Below, in pieces: positions 27,666 through 37,166 of a stretch of 64,000 nt of DNA (position 1 is the first letter of the stretch; each line of letters begins with the position of its first letter). Under the pieces are notes generated by a model. It was not told where the DNA came from. It did not search any database and saw only the letters and a list, made by a program, of their open reading frames with translations. Location: NCBI GenBank assembly GCA_964526785.1, contig CAZGMJ010000020.1:1-64000 (forward strand), given 5' to 3'. The stretch is from CAZGMJ01 sp964526785. GTDB taxonomy: Bacteria > Planctomycetota > Phycisphaerae > Sedimentisphaerales > Anaerobacaceae. The position numbers were made by a program, and so were the translations under genes.

Positions 27666-28052
27666 GCTTCTTGCCCTTGTTGCCTTTGTATCCATAGACG
27701 ATCCAATCCGATAATCAAAAGGAAAGCACTACTGCAAATACGACACTGTCTGTCACCCTGCGCGACGCGCAACTGCAATCCACAACTTTTCCACAACGGG
27801 AGTTTATGCTGTGCAAAAGCTGTTGAAAAGCGCTTTTTTTTTGCACGTAAAACCAGTGCGCATCTACACCTCGCGCAAGTGGAAAAGAAAACGGGAAAAT
27901 CAGCGTTGATTTGATACCGGATGCACCAATAATAGTACTGATACTTGTGAATACAAGGATGTAACCAGAGTTGACGAACCCGTCCCCGTTTGATGATTTT
28001 TCTTTTGCGTGGGGCCAGTTGAGGCACAGACCGTACCCAGGGGAGCGCGTCG
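27666..28052. other. dnaA upstream region with DnaA-box-like sites, candidate oriC
   Basis: This 387-base gap before dnaA contains TTTTCCACA (27787-27795, fits TTWTNCACA), CAATCCACA (27777-27785, two mismatches to TTATCCACA), AGTGGAAAA (27878-27886, reverse strand, one mismatch) and TGTGAATAC (27946-27954, reverse strand, two mismatches). A nested inverted repeat with a T-tract (27811-27846) supplies AT-rich DNA. These are features expected of an origin or an autoregulated dnaA promoter. They do not prove either. Confidence 0.4.
27811..27846. repeat. Nested inverted repeat with T-tract before dnaA
   Basis: Outer arms GTGCAAAA (27811-27818) and TTTTGCAC (27839-27846) enclose AAAAGCGCTTTT (27826-27837), itself a perfect palindrome, followed by further T residues. 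It could be an unwinding element, a terminator reading rightward, or both. Confidence 0.45.
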
Positions 28053-29534
28053 ATGCAAAGCACGATCATGGATGATAGCCAGGGCACGACCGTCGGAACA
28101 GTAGATGCTGTCAACGAGATTCTGAGCAGGAGAATCGGTGCACAGAAATACCGCATCTGGTTCAAGAATTCGACGAAGCTCTCGTTTGCCGATGGGTATC
28201 TCAAGGTAGGCGTTCCGAATCTCTTTATAGCGAGCTGGATAGAGAGCCACTTCACCGACGAAATCAAGGCGGCCGTGCGAGAAGCGACCGGCGAGGTTCC
28301 CCGCATATCCTTCAATGTCGATCCCGAACTGGCGGGACATCAGCGACGCACGCAACTGGACTCTCAGGCCAGATTCGCGGAAAAGCCGGCCGTCGGTTCC
28401 ACCGCTGGAAAGAACCCAAATGTCGACCAGAACCGCAAGAGTACGCCGCGAAGCCTCGAACTCACCCTGGACAACTTCATCGTAGGCTCCTCCAACCAAC
28501 TGGCGTACAATGCGGCCAGAGTCGTCGTCAACGACGAACAAAGCCCGTTCAATCCGCTGTTCATTCACGGCGGCTACGGTGTAGGCAAGACGCACCTGCT
28601 CCAGGGCATCTGCAATGCGATCCGCCTCAAACGGCCGCAAACCAAGTGGCTCTATCTATCGGCCGAAGAATTCGCCAACCAGTTCGTGCTCGCGCTGAAG
28701 CTCCGAAAGCTTGAGGCATTCCGCCAAAAGATGCGGCGGACCGATCTGCTGGCCATAGACGATATCCACTTTCTCGCCAGCAAGCCGTCTACCCAGGAAG
28801 AGTTCCTTCATACATTCAACACAATCAGCCTGGCGGGCAAACAGGTTGTCTTGGCCTCCGATGCACATCCTAAAATGATCGGGCAGCTCAGCGAGAAACT
28901 CGTCAATCGGTTTGTCTCCGGAATGGTTGTCAAGATCGACACCCCCGATTTGAAGACACGATGCGAGATCTGCCGCCAGTACGCCGAGAAAATGATGCGC
29001 AACTCGTTTTCTCGCAAGTTCGGCAGCCGCGGCATCTCGAAAACCATCCCCGACAGCGTCATTCAGTACATCTGTGAAAACCTTCGCACGAATGTGCGCG
29101 AGCTTGAAGGGGCCCTCCTGAAACTGCTGGCCTTCGCTTCGCTCCAGAATCAGAAGATCAGCCTCTCGATGGCCAGGACGGTCCTGGCCGAGCACATCGC
29201 TCGGACCGATCCAATCGTGCACATATCGGATATCGAATCGGCCGTAGCAACCTATTTCGGCACGACGCCGGCCAGCATTCACTCCTCCAAGAAGGATCGA
29301 ACCGTGGCCATGGCCCGCCACTTCAGCATGTACCTGACGCGGAAACATACGAACATGTCATCGTGCGAGATCGGTCGATTCATGGGCAATAAAAACCACG
29401 CCACGGTGCTGACGGCGTGCAAGAAGATCGACGAGTTCGTCAAATGCAACAAGGAACTGAACTGGCAGGGTCCCACCGGCAACCGTGTCGCCACCGCCAG
29501 AGCGATATTGACTGAACTTGAAGCCGGCCTCTGA
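28053..29534 (+). CDS. dnaA: Chromosomal replication initiator DnaA
   Basis: This 493-aa protein has domain I (about 10-85) and a short linker. AAA+ domain III shows Walker A GGYGVGKTHL and Walker B LLAIDDIHF. DNA-binding domain IV spans the last 95 residues. Its recognition signature reads GNKNHATVLTACKKI, where the usual form is G-x-R-D-H-[ST]-T-V. So Asn448 and Ala450 replace the Asp and Thr/Ser that contact bases in Escherichia coli, while His449 and Thr451 are kept. AGGGGAG is about seven bases before the ATG. No dnaN follows; the next gene is an unrelated exported protein. Confidence 0.96.
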   Translation: MQSTIMDDSQGTTVGTVDAVNEILSRRIGAQKYRIWFKNSTKLSFADGYLKVGVPNLFIASWIESHFTDEIKAAVREATGEVPRISFNVDPELAGHQRRTQLDSQARFAEKPAVGSTAGKNPNVDQNRKSTPRSLELTLDNFIVGSSNQLAYNAARVVVNDEQSPFNPLFIHGGYGVGKTHLLQGICNAIRLKRPQTKWLYLSAEEFANQFVLALKLRKLEAFRQKMRRTDLLAIDDIHFLASKPSTQEEFLHTFNTISLAGKQVVLASDAHPKMIGQLSEKLVNRFVSGMVVKIDTPDLKTRCEICRQYAEKMMRNSFSRKFGSRGISKTIPDSVIQYICENLRTNVRELEGALLKLLAFASLQNQKISLSMARTVLAEHIARTDPIVHISDIESAVATYFGTTPASIHSSKKDRTVAMARHFSMYLTRKHTNMSSCEIGRFMGNKNHATVLTACKKIDEFVKCNKELNWQGPTGNRVATARAILTELEAGL

Positions 29535-29787
29535 TCGCTACTGCGAAAACCGCGCTGCTCAACCAGCTTATACGCCCGCGAATGCCGGAAAAGCCCACAG
29601 TTCGTTCTGCTCTTCCATAACCGATGCATTTGGCCGGCACACCTGCAGAACGCAACGACCTTTCTTTCTGCCGCCCCGCAGCATACAATGTCGGATGCTG
29701 ACTGTTTTAGTCGCAGGTACCCTGCACACTCGACACAGCACCTGGAACTGCTGACGACTATCTACGAACAGCCGACGGGAATAGACT

Positions 29788-32700
29788 ATGCGCAACACAG
29801 AAACACTGCCCCACCGTGCCACACTGATCGCATGTATCATCTTGTGTGTCTGCAACGCACAGACCGTTTCGATCGCCGGGGCAAGTGCGGGCAATCAAGC
29901 GGACGAACTGCTACGACTGGCCGGGCTCAATGGAGGCTGCATCGTGTACCTCGGCTGCGGCGATGGCAAGCTCCTCGCTGAACTGCATGGCAAAGGGCGA
30001 TATGTGCTCCAGGGACTGAGCAATAACGCAGCCACGCTTGGAGAAATCCGCAAGTACCTGCACGAAAATGATCTCTACGGCCCGGTCTCCGTTAAACTCC
30101 ACAGCGGCCCGCTGCTGCCCTATACGGACAATCTCATCAATCTCATTATCGCCGAGGACCCGCTTGGCGTCGCGAAAACCGAGATGATGCGCGTCCTGGC
30201 CCCGGGCGGCACAATTCTCAGCAGAAGCGGACAATCGTGGACCAGACAAACCAAACCACGGCCCGGTAACATCGATGAGTGGACACACTTCCTGCACGGC
30301 GCCGACGGCAATCCCGTAGCACGGGACACCGTGGTCGGCCCGCCAGGACACTATCAATGGATAGCCGGCCCGCGATGGATGAGGTCGCACGAAAGCGACT
30401 CCAGCGTCAAGGCGTTGGTCACGGCGGGCGGCAGGATATTCCACATCGTCGATGAAGCGCCGGCCAGTCTGCTGGGCGATCATTCCCTGCCCGACAAATG
30501 GTTCCTCGCCGCTCGCGACGCCTTCAACGGAGTCTTGCTCTGGAAGATACCGATCAAGAACTGGGGCTGGCGCATGTGGAAGCCGTCCTGGTTCACCCCG
30601 CGTCCGGGCAACATCCCGCTTAACATACAGAAATGCCTCGTAGCAACGAGCACCCGCGTGTACGTCACTCTCGGCTATCGGGCGGCCGTCAGTGAAATCG
30701 AGGCATCGACGGGCAGGGTGCTCAGGACGTTTGAGGGAACCCGGAGAACCGCCGAGATACTTCACGAATCGGGCAAGCTCATTCTCACGATATTGCGCGA
30801 CGAAGGAGCCTGCGTACGGCTTGTCGATATCGAGACCGGCGATTGCCTCTGGACATCCGAACAGACGTACGGCGGCACAACCACCGACTACTATCGCTTC
30901 CGCGCAATGCATGGCAGCGTCACTCCCGCAAAAGTCGATCCCACGCTGAACACCGCGACCGACGGTACGATTGTCGCACTGCTCGACCGCGACGCGGTAG
31001 TCGCTCTGGATTTCGAAACAGGAAAGCAGAAATGGCGCACCGCCTTCCCGCTGGTTGAGGCCGATTATAAAGCGGGTAACATCGATGCCGGCCAGACCGT
31101 GTGGACGGGCACACTCATTGTCAAAGACGGCGTCGTCGTTCACGCCAGCCCCAACCAACTGGCCGCATTCGACGCCGATTCGGGCGAAATACTCTGGAAA
31201 CAGCCCAAGAAATACCTGCAGCATCTCTGGTTCGAGTGGAAAGACGTCTTCGTCATCGATGGACTCGTATGGACCTGGAGCGCCGAACTCAAAAGAGAAA
31301 AGCTCGAAGGAAGCAATCGCAAAAGTTCCTGGCCCGCGACCGTCAACGGATACGACCTGCGCACCGGCCGACAGAAAGAATCCATCGACCTCGGCAACAT
31401 CTTCAAGACGCACCACCACCATCGCTGCTATCGCAATAAAGCCACTTCGCGCTACATTCTCGCCAGCCGACGCGGCACGGAATTCGTTGATCTGCAGAAA
31501 GGACGGCACACTGTCCATAACTGGGTCCGCGGCACCTGCCACCTTGGCATGATGCCCGCCAACGGCCTGCAGTATGCTCCGCCGCACCCGTGCGTGTGTT
31601 ATATCAACGAGAAGATAAACGGCTTCAACGCCCTGGCATCCGCCATTGCGACAGCTACCGGGACGGCCCCACAGTCCGATGCGACGCGGCGGACAAAAGG
31701 CCCCGCTTATGGACAGGCTATCGACCGGTCCGCAGGCAACAATGACTGGCCGACCTTTCGCGCAGACGCCGTGCGTAGCGGCTCCACAGATTGTGAACTT
31801 CCCGCCCCGCTCGAACCGCTCTGGCGCTGCCGGTTGCCGGGCAAGCCCGCTGCTCCGACCGTTGCAGGCAGCAGGATGTTCGTGCCTGTGCCCGACCGGC
31901 ATCATTTAATCGCAATCGATGCGGACAACGGCCGGCAGCAATGGCACTTCACCGCCGATGCACGAATTGACTCGCCGCCCACCGGCTGCAACGGAATGCT
32001 CGTGTTCGGCTCGGCTGACGGCTCGGTCTACTGCCTCCGATCCGATGACGGCCGACTCGTGTGGAGATTTCGCGCAGCCCCGGCCGAGCGGTTTATCGGC
32101 GCCTTTGACCAACTCGAATCCGCCTGGCCCGTGCACGGCAGCGTTCTGGTTATCGATGATACCGCGTATTTCGCAGCAGGGCGCTCGTCCCAGCTTGATG
32201 GCGGCATTTACCTCTACGGCCTCGACGTGACCACGGGCGAAATCCGCTGCCGCCGCCATTTGCAAGGCCCCGCGTACAGCATAGACAACATCGACCAGAA
32301 CTACAACCTGCCGATGGGAGCATTGCCCGACGTCATGCAGGCGCACGACGGCAGAATACACATGCGCGAACTGGCGTTCGACGCGGATCTCAAGGTCCAG
32401 CCTTGGCCACCGCCACAGAAATCCAAACACGTGTACTCCAAAGCGGGCCTGCTCGACAGTTCCTATTTCAAGCGAACCCCCTGGACATTCGGTTCCAACG
32501 ACTCCTATGCCCGGCTCATCGTACACGATGCCCGCACCGCTTATGGCGTCCGAATGTTCGACACCTTGCGGGGCCTCGACCCCACCGTCTATTTCGTCCC
32601 GGCCCGGAAGGGGTATCTGCTTTTTGCTGCGAACAAAGACACAGGCGTGAACCGCTGGCAGAAGCACATCCCGATTCGCGTAACCGCCATGGCCGTGACA

Positions 32701-32931
32701 CCGAGACTGCTTGTCGCGTCCGGCCCCCCCGACGTCGTCGATCCGAATGATCCACTGGGCGCATTCGAGGGCAGAAAAGGCGGCGTCCTGAACACCTTCG
32801 ACAAGACTAACGGCCAACTGCTCTGGGAGTACACGCTGCCGTCTCCGCCGGTCTTCAACGGCATTGCAATTGCCAACCATCGCTTGTATATCGCAATGCA
32901 GAATGGTTCGATCGCATGCTTCGCCCAGTAG
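29788..32931 (+). CDS. Exported fusion: methyltransferase-like fold plus PQQ-type beta-propeller
   Basis: This 1047-aa protein begins with a signal-like segment (about 10-34). Residues about 38-150 resemble a class I SAM-dependent methyltransferase: CIVYLGCGDGKLL (Gly56-Gly58-Gly60 loop) and later MMRVLAPGGTIL. The rest is beta-propeller with PQQ-like blades such as VVALDFETGKQKW and LIAIDADNGRQQW. Between blade groups is a Cys/His-rich region: His542-His545 with Cys547, Cys584, Cys602 and Cys604. Export of a methyltransferase fold is odd because SAM is cytoplasmic, so the fold may have lost catalysis or bind something else. PQQ binding itself is not shown, and function is unknown. Confidence 0.75.
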   Translation: MRNTETLPHRATLIACIILCVCNAQTVSIAGASAGNQADELLRLAGLNGGCIVYLGCGDGKLLAELHGKGRYVLQGLSNNAATLGEIRKYLHENDLYGPVSVKLHSGPLLPYTDNLINLIIAEDPLGVAKTEMMRVLAPGGTILSRSGQSWTRQTKPRPGNIDEWTHFLHGADGNPVARDTVVGPPGHYQWIAGPRWMRSHESDSSVKALVTAGGRIFHIVDEAPASLLGDHSLPDKWFLAARDAFNGVLLWKIPIKNWGWRMWKPSWFTPRPGNIPLNIQKCLVATSTRVYVTLGYRAAVSEIEASTGRVLRTFEGTRRTAEILHESGKLILTILRDEGACVRLVDIETGDCLWTSEQTYGGTTTDYYRFRAMHGSVTPAKVDPTLNTATDGTIVALLDRDAVVALDFETGKQKWRTAFPLVEADYKAGNIDAGQTVWTGTLIVKDGVVVHASPNQLAAFDADSGEILWKQPKKYLQHLWFEWKDVFVIDGLVWTWSAELKREKLEGSNRKSSWPATVNGYDLRTGRQKESIDLGNIFKTHHHHRCYRNKATSRYILASRRGTEFVDLQKGRHTVHNWVRGTCHLGMMPANGLQYAPPHPCVCYINEKINGFNALASAIATATGTAPQSDATRRTKGPAYGQAIDRSAGNNDWPTFRADAVRSGSTDCELPAPLEPLWRCRLPGKPAAPTVAGSRMFVPVPDRHHLIAIDADNGRQQWHFTADARIDSPPTGCNGMLVFGSADGSVYCLRSDDGRLVWRFRAAPAERFIGAFDQLESAWPVHGSVLVIDDTAYFAAGRSSQLDGGIYLYGLDVTTGEIRCRRHLQGPAYSIDNIDQNYNLPMGALPDVMQAHDGRIHMRELAFDADLKVQPWPPPQKSKHVYSKAGLLDSSYFKRTPWTFGSNDSYARLIVHDARTAYGVRMFDTLRGLDPTVYFVPARKGYLLFAANKDTGVNRWQKHIPIRVTAMAVTPRLLVASGPPDVVDPNDPLGAFEGRKGGVLNTFDKTNGQLLWEYTLPSPPVFNGIAIANHRLYIAMQNGSIACFAQ

Positions 32932-32976
32932 CGCTTCAGCGGGCCGACTAATATACGGGTAGCAGGCACCCAGCGT

Positions 32977-35094
32977 CTAATGCGAGAACCGCCCGCCCGC
33001 GGTATTCTTCCGACGTGGCGCGTGCCTTCCGGCCGCCTGTGAGACAACCGTCGTTTCACATTCTGGAATAGCGGCAAGAAACTGCTGTCCATACCGCTTT
33101 TGAATGACGCGCGAATCCAAAATGGCTATGATTCCCTGGTCCTTCTTGCTCCGGATGAGCCTGCCGAACCCCTGCTTGAACTTGATAATGGCTGATGGCA
33201 GTTGGTACTCCATAAACGGACTGCGCCCCTGGGCTTTGATCTCTTCCAGCCGCCCCGCCAGCAGAGGTTGATCGGGCACCGCAAACGGTAGCCGAACGAT
33301 AATCACATTGCTTAACGCCTCGCCCCGCACATCCACGCCCTGCCAGAAACTGTCCGTGCCGAACAACACGTACCTGCCGCGCTGCCGAAATCGCTTGAGC
33401 AACCCGCTGCGATCGGTGGAGCCGCCCTGCTGCAGCAATTCATACCCGTTATCCTCCAGCCACGGCCCCAGCTCCTCCGCGGCCTCTTGCAGCATCCTGT
33501 AACTTGTAAACAGGACGAACGCACGCCCCTGTGTCTGCTGCACGTATGTCTTGATCGCCTCAGCAGCCCTCGCAACGAAATCAGCATGATTCGGCGGCGG
33601 GAGGTCCTTCTCGATAAACACGCGGACTTGTTTCGAATAGTCGAAGGGAGAACCCAGCCGTAGCGAATCGTAATCGTCCAGCCCGATCCGCTCGGCAAAG
33701 AAGTCAAATCCGCCGGTCCTGCCCGCTCCGCCCGTGCTCAGCGTCGCGCTGGTCAGGACGACGCTGTCGTACCGATCGAACAGACTACGTCGGACGTCAG
33801 GTCCAACGTTGACCGGCGCGCTGCGCAACCGAATCGTCGGCCGGCCGCTCTGCGACATCTCAAGCCAGTACACATAATCGCTCCGCTCCTGCGAGAAGAA
33901 CTGCTGCAATTCCTCGTACAGCCCCTGACACCGATCGACGAATCGCCGAATCTCGAACTTCTCGTCCGTATCCTCGGTCTCACGGGCCAGCTTGCTCAGC
34001 ACCGAACGCAACTGCCGCAACTGCCCCGACAATGTGTCGTCTATGAAGTTCCGGCAGCACCGCCCGTTCGTCTCGCTGCGATGTCGCTCATACCAGGCTC
34101 GGGCCTGCTTGAAGAACCCCTGCGCCTGGTAGTTGATCTGTCCCACCAGATCGAGGGCTCTGTTGACATGTTCGCCCCCGCGTTTGAATCCCAGCAGCCC
34201 GCGCCGCGTCTTGGCATTGAACAGCCCGTCGAGCAGAAAGCGAATCCGATGATTGCTGATATTGATTCCGAAATGCTCCTCCGCCACATGCTCGACGTTG
34301 TGCGCTTCGTCAATAATGACATATCGATATTCCGGCAGCAGCGCAACGCCCTGCTCCTTGAGAACCAGATCGCTGAACAATAATGCGTGGTTCGCCACAA
34401 TGACATCCGCACCGGCCAGTCTCCGCTTGGCCCGCTGATACGGACAACTACGAAAGAACGGGCACTTGCGCCCCCTGCAGTTGCCGTGCTCGCTGTTGAC
34501 CGCATCCCACAGTCGCCCGCGCGGAACAAACTCCAGGTCGCTCAGCGACCCGTCCTTCGTCTCCGTCGCCCACTCACTGATCCGCACAAGTTCCGATTCC
34601 GAGCCGTCAAACAGCCCTCGCTGCCTGCGCATAGCAAATTCCAAACGACGTTTGCACAGGTAATTGCCGCGCCCTTTGGCCAGAACAGCTTTGAACGGCT
34701 CGTCCATACAGGCAGCCAGCAGAGGCAGATCCTTGTTCACCAACTGCTCCTGCAGCGTGATCGTGAAGGTGCTGACCAGAACCTTTCCCTCTCCCTGCAC
34801 CGCTCGTTCTATAGCGGGTACGAGATAGGCCAGGCTCTTTCCGACGCCCGTGCCCGCCTCGACTGCCAGATGGCGACATTGCGCGAAAGCCCTCGCCACC
34901 GCCCGGGCCATTTCCACCTGTTCGACTCGATGCTCGAAAGCATCAAGACGGCCGGCGATTGCACCGCTCGGAGCAAAGACTCGCTCTATCTGCTTGAATG
35001 TAACCTGATCCGCCACGACTATTCGCAATCCGGGTACGTTCCACTCGCATACAATGAATGGGCCGTGCGCCCGGGGCCAGTATACCGGATACAT
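32977..35094 (-). CDS. DinG/XPD-family ATP-dependent DNA helicase
   Basis: This superfamily 2 helicase (about 705 aa) shows Walker A AGTGVGKSLAYL, DEAH box IIDEAHNV, and late motifs LTSATLSTGG, FGTDSFWQGVDV and a QGFGRLIRSKKD block. Four Cys (NYLC, then CRGRKC and SCPY) form the iron-sulfur site of the XPD/DinG group. The family unwinds damaged or structured DNA such as R-loops and G-quadruplexes. The start is uncertain: the ATG at 35094 is used here, a GTG at 35154 would add 20 residues, and neither has a clear ribosome site. It is convergent with the propeller gene and follows the TPR gene by about 140 bases. Confidence 0.9.
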   Translation of the reverse strand: MYPVYWPRAHGPFIVCEWNVPGLRIVVADQVTFKQIERVFAPSGAIAGRLDAFEHRVEQVEMARAVARAFAQCRHLAVEAGTGVGKSLAYLVPAIERAVQGEGKVLVSTFTITLQEQLVNKDLPLLAACMDEPFKAVLAKGRGNYLCKRRLEFAMRRQRGLFDGSESELVRISEWATETKDGSLSDLEFVPRGRLWDAVNSEHGNCRGRKCPFFRSCPYQRAKRRLAGADVIVANHALLFSDLVLKEQGVALLPEYRYVIIDEAHNVEHVAEEHFGINISNHRIRFLLDGLFNAKTRRGLLGFKRGGEHVNRALDLVGQINYQAQGFFKQARAWYERHRSETNGRCCRNFIDDTLSGQLRQLRSVLSKLARETEDTDEKFEIRRFVDRCQGLYEELQQFFSQERSDYVYWLEMSQSGRPTIRLRSAPVNVGPDVRRSLFDRYDSVVLTSATLSTGGAGRTGGFDFFAERIGLDDYDSLRLGSPFDYSKQVRVFIEKDLPPPNHADFVARAAEAIKTYVQQTQGRAFVLFTSYRMLQEAAEELGPWLEDNGYELLQQGGSTDRSGLLKRFRQRGRYVLFGTDSFWQGVDVRGEALSNVIIVRLPFAVPDQPLLAGRLEEIKAQGRSPFMEYQLPSAIIKFKQGFGRLIRSKKDQGIIAILDSRVIQKRYGQQFLAAIPECETTVVSQAAGRHAPRRKNTAGGRFSH

Positions 35095-35236
35095 CCCGCG
35101 ATTGCGATAAAAGAAATCTCGCACGGCGGATCTTTTTCCCTCGCCGCGAATCACCGGCGGCCGATCGCGTCCGGAAGTTCAGGTTGATGTCCGCAGTACG
35201 ATCCGGCCCCGCTTGCAACGGTGTGGACCAGCTTGC

Positions 35237-37009
35237 CTACCTGTCCTGCTGCTCCGTCGCCGCCTGCTCGATAGCAGCCTGCAGAGGCACGACCGCCTTC
35301 TTGTCTTCCATCTCTGCTGCCGCCGTCCGAGCGGCGATTCGCGCCTCATCCAGGCGACCTAACTGGTAGTGCACATACGCCAGCAGATATTCCAGTTCAC
35401 CCTTCTTGCTCTGTTTGAGCCATTGCTCCATGTCCGCGACCCGTTTGTCCACAGCATCGCGACCACCCAGAGCCACAGCGAGATCGATCTTCGTTCTGGC
35501 ATACGCTGGCCGGGACTTAAGAGCCCGCGAGAGAAACAGCGAACTGCTCATATACTCGCCGGCTCCGAACAATGCCAGCGCCCGACCTACGTTCGCCGCC
35601 GGACTGTCGGGCATATAGACCGAGGCAAGCTCAAATGCACTCGCAGCCCGATAGTAGCGGCCTTGACGCATATACGCTGCCCCAGTGCGAAACAGCTCCT
35701 CGAACTTCGCGTCACGATAGGACTTCATATCGGTGTGAGCGCCCATGATGTCGCGAGCCTCCGCCGCACGCTCGCTCTGAGGCATCGCCTCGACCTGCTC
35801 GACCATCGATTGCCTCCGCTGCCTCAGGGTTTGGGCTTCTTCCATCTCCAGTTCTTCAATATCGGCCACCTCCCCGCTGATATCCGCCATCCGATCCATA
35901 CGCTTACGACTGTAGGCACCGGCACTCTGCTCGGTCGCGTCCAGACTCGGCGTCGCAAGATCAAGCAATTGCGGTTTCCCCGCACCATAGGCATCCGTTT
36001 CCTTGTTGTCCACATCTTCTCTTGCCCGCTGCTCGATCTTTTCCTCCACAACCGCCAGATCCTCACGTATCTGCCTGAGCAGTTCATCTGAATCAAGCGG
36101 CTTCATCCGCTTCACACCCTCCATGCGCGCATCGGCCCGACCGATAGAAGACTCAGACTGCTCGCTCGCACGTTGCTGCGCCTGCTCGTGCAGCATTACA
36201 TTGCTGCCCGGCTCCCATTCAGACTCTGCAGACTCTTCCACCTTTCGCCGCATATCACGCGCAATATCCCACTGCTGGTCTGATTCGGTTTCCTGCAGAA
36301 TAGCGTCCAGATCCTGCTGATCGGGCAGTACAGGCTGAAACTGGTCGGTAACTTTCTCTCGCCAGGATTGGTACTCGCGCTGTTCCACAACGGGCTCCTG
36401 CGCCGAAGGCACAGTTCGTGGATTATAAACCATATCCGCAGGACCGGGAGTCGCATACTCCGTATCAAGTCCAAGGGCAGCGAGCAGACTCGTGCGCGAT
36501 TGCCCCCCCGCCGGGCGTTTTATGCCCGAGATGCTGTCCACGCCGTACACATCCGACGTCCGCCCTTCGATTCGCGCATCGGACGGCCTGAAAACGCCCG
36601 TTCGTCCGGGCACCGTTGTGGGAACCGTCTTACTGCCTGAAAAATAGTAATCTTGTGGCGCAGTCCCCCCGCCGTAGGACCGAAGGTCGTTCATACCAGC
36701 GGAGTCCCGAATGAAAGAATCCAGTTCCGTAGAACCCAGGTTCGCATTCAGATTCGTCGGAGAGCTATACGGCACGCCCGGCCGAAAGTACCGCCCATAG
36801 CGAACGTTGCCTGTCATCAGGAGATTGCCGCTGCGATCGATGGGATTCGGGCTGCGATAAAGCGATCTGCCTGTCGCACTGGGGGGCACATTGCTTGGTC
36901 CTATCGGATTGGAAGGTTGGTAATTGCCGAGGTTGCCGTAACTGCGCGCCGCCCAGCAGGCACAGGCGACAAAAAGCGTTATCAGTATTGCTAATGCATA
37001 TTTCTTCAT
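35237..37009 (-). CDS. Exported TPR-containing protein of unknown function
   Basis: This 590-aa protein has a signal peptide (MKKYALAILITLFVACACWA, residues 1 to about 20). A long Asn/Ser/Gly/Pro-rich low-complexity region (about 21-230) and a charged Glu/Arg/Gln-rich helical region (about 240-430) follow. Two or three TPR-like repeats lie near the C-terminus, starting FRTGAAYMRQGRYYRAASAFELA. I do not recognise the family. It likely works in the periplasm or envelope as a scaffold. The ATG at 37009 starts the signal peptide, and an upstream in-frame extension is not credible. nadK lies 157 bases upstream on the same strand. Confidence 0.75.
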   Translation of the reverse strand: MKKYALAILITLFVACACWAARSYGNLGNYQPSNPIGPSNVPPSATGRSLYRSPNPIDRSGNLLMTGNVRYGRYFRPGVPYSSPTNLNANLGSTELDSFIRDSAGMNDLRSYGGGTAPQDYYFSGSKTVPTTVPGRTGVFRPSDARIEGRTSDVYGVDSISGIKRPAGGQSRTSLLAALGLDTEYATPGPADMVYNPRTVPSAQEPVVEQREYQSWREKVTDQFQPVLPDQQDLDAILQETESDQQWDIARDMRRKVEESAESEWEPGSNVMLHEQAQQRASEQSESSIGRADARMEGVKRMKPLDSDELLRQIREDLAVVEEKIEQRAREDVDNKETDAYGAGKPQLLDLATPSLDATEQSAGAYSRKRMDRMADISGEVADIEELEMEEAQTLRQRRQSMVEQVEAMPQSERAAEARDIMGAHTDMKSYRDAKFEELFRTGAAYMRQGRYYRAASAFELASVYMPDSPAANVGRALALFGAGEYMSSSLFLSRALKSRPAYARTKIDLAVALGGRDAVDKRVADMEQWLKQSKKGELEYLLAYVHYQLGRLDEARIAARTAAAEMEDKKAVVPLQAAIEQAATEQQDR

Positions 37010-37166
37010 CGTGATCGCTGCCTTCCTTATCTCAAATGACGGCCGGTTATCCGTTAACAAAAGCTTACAAGGTGCATCGACACTATTAGTACGAAGCCAC
37101 CGACCACCAAGGTTCACTCAATATGACCAAATGAACCCGTGTGTGGTCGCTTTCCTTATAAGCCGA

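Noticed and set aside
29911..32880. Two long minus-strand open frames (664 and 324 codons)
   Set aside because: Antisense to the propeller fusion; no motif, and the plus strand clearly codes.
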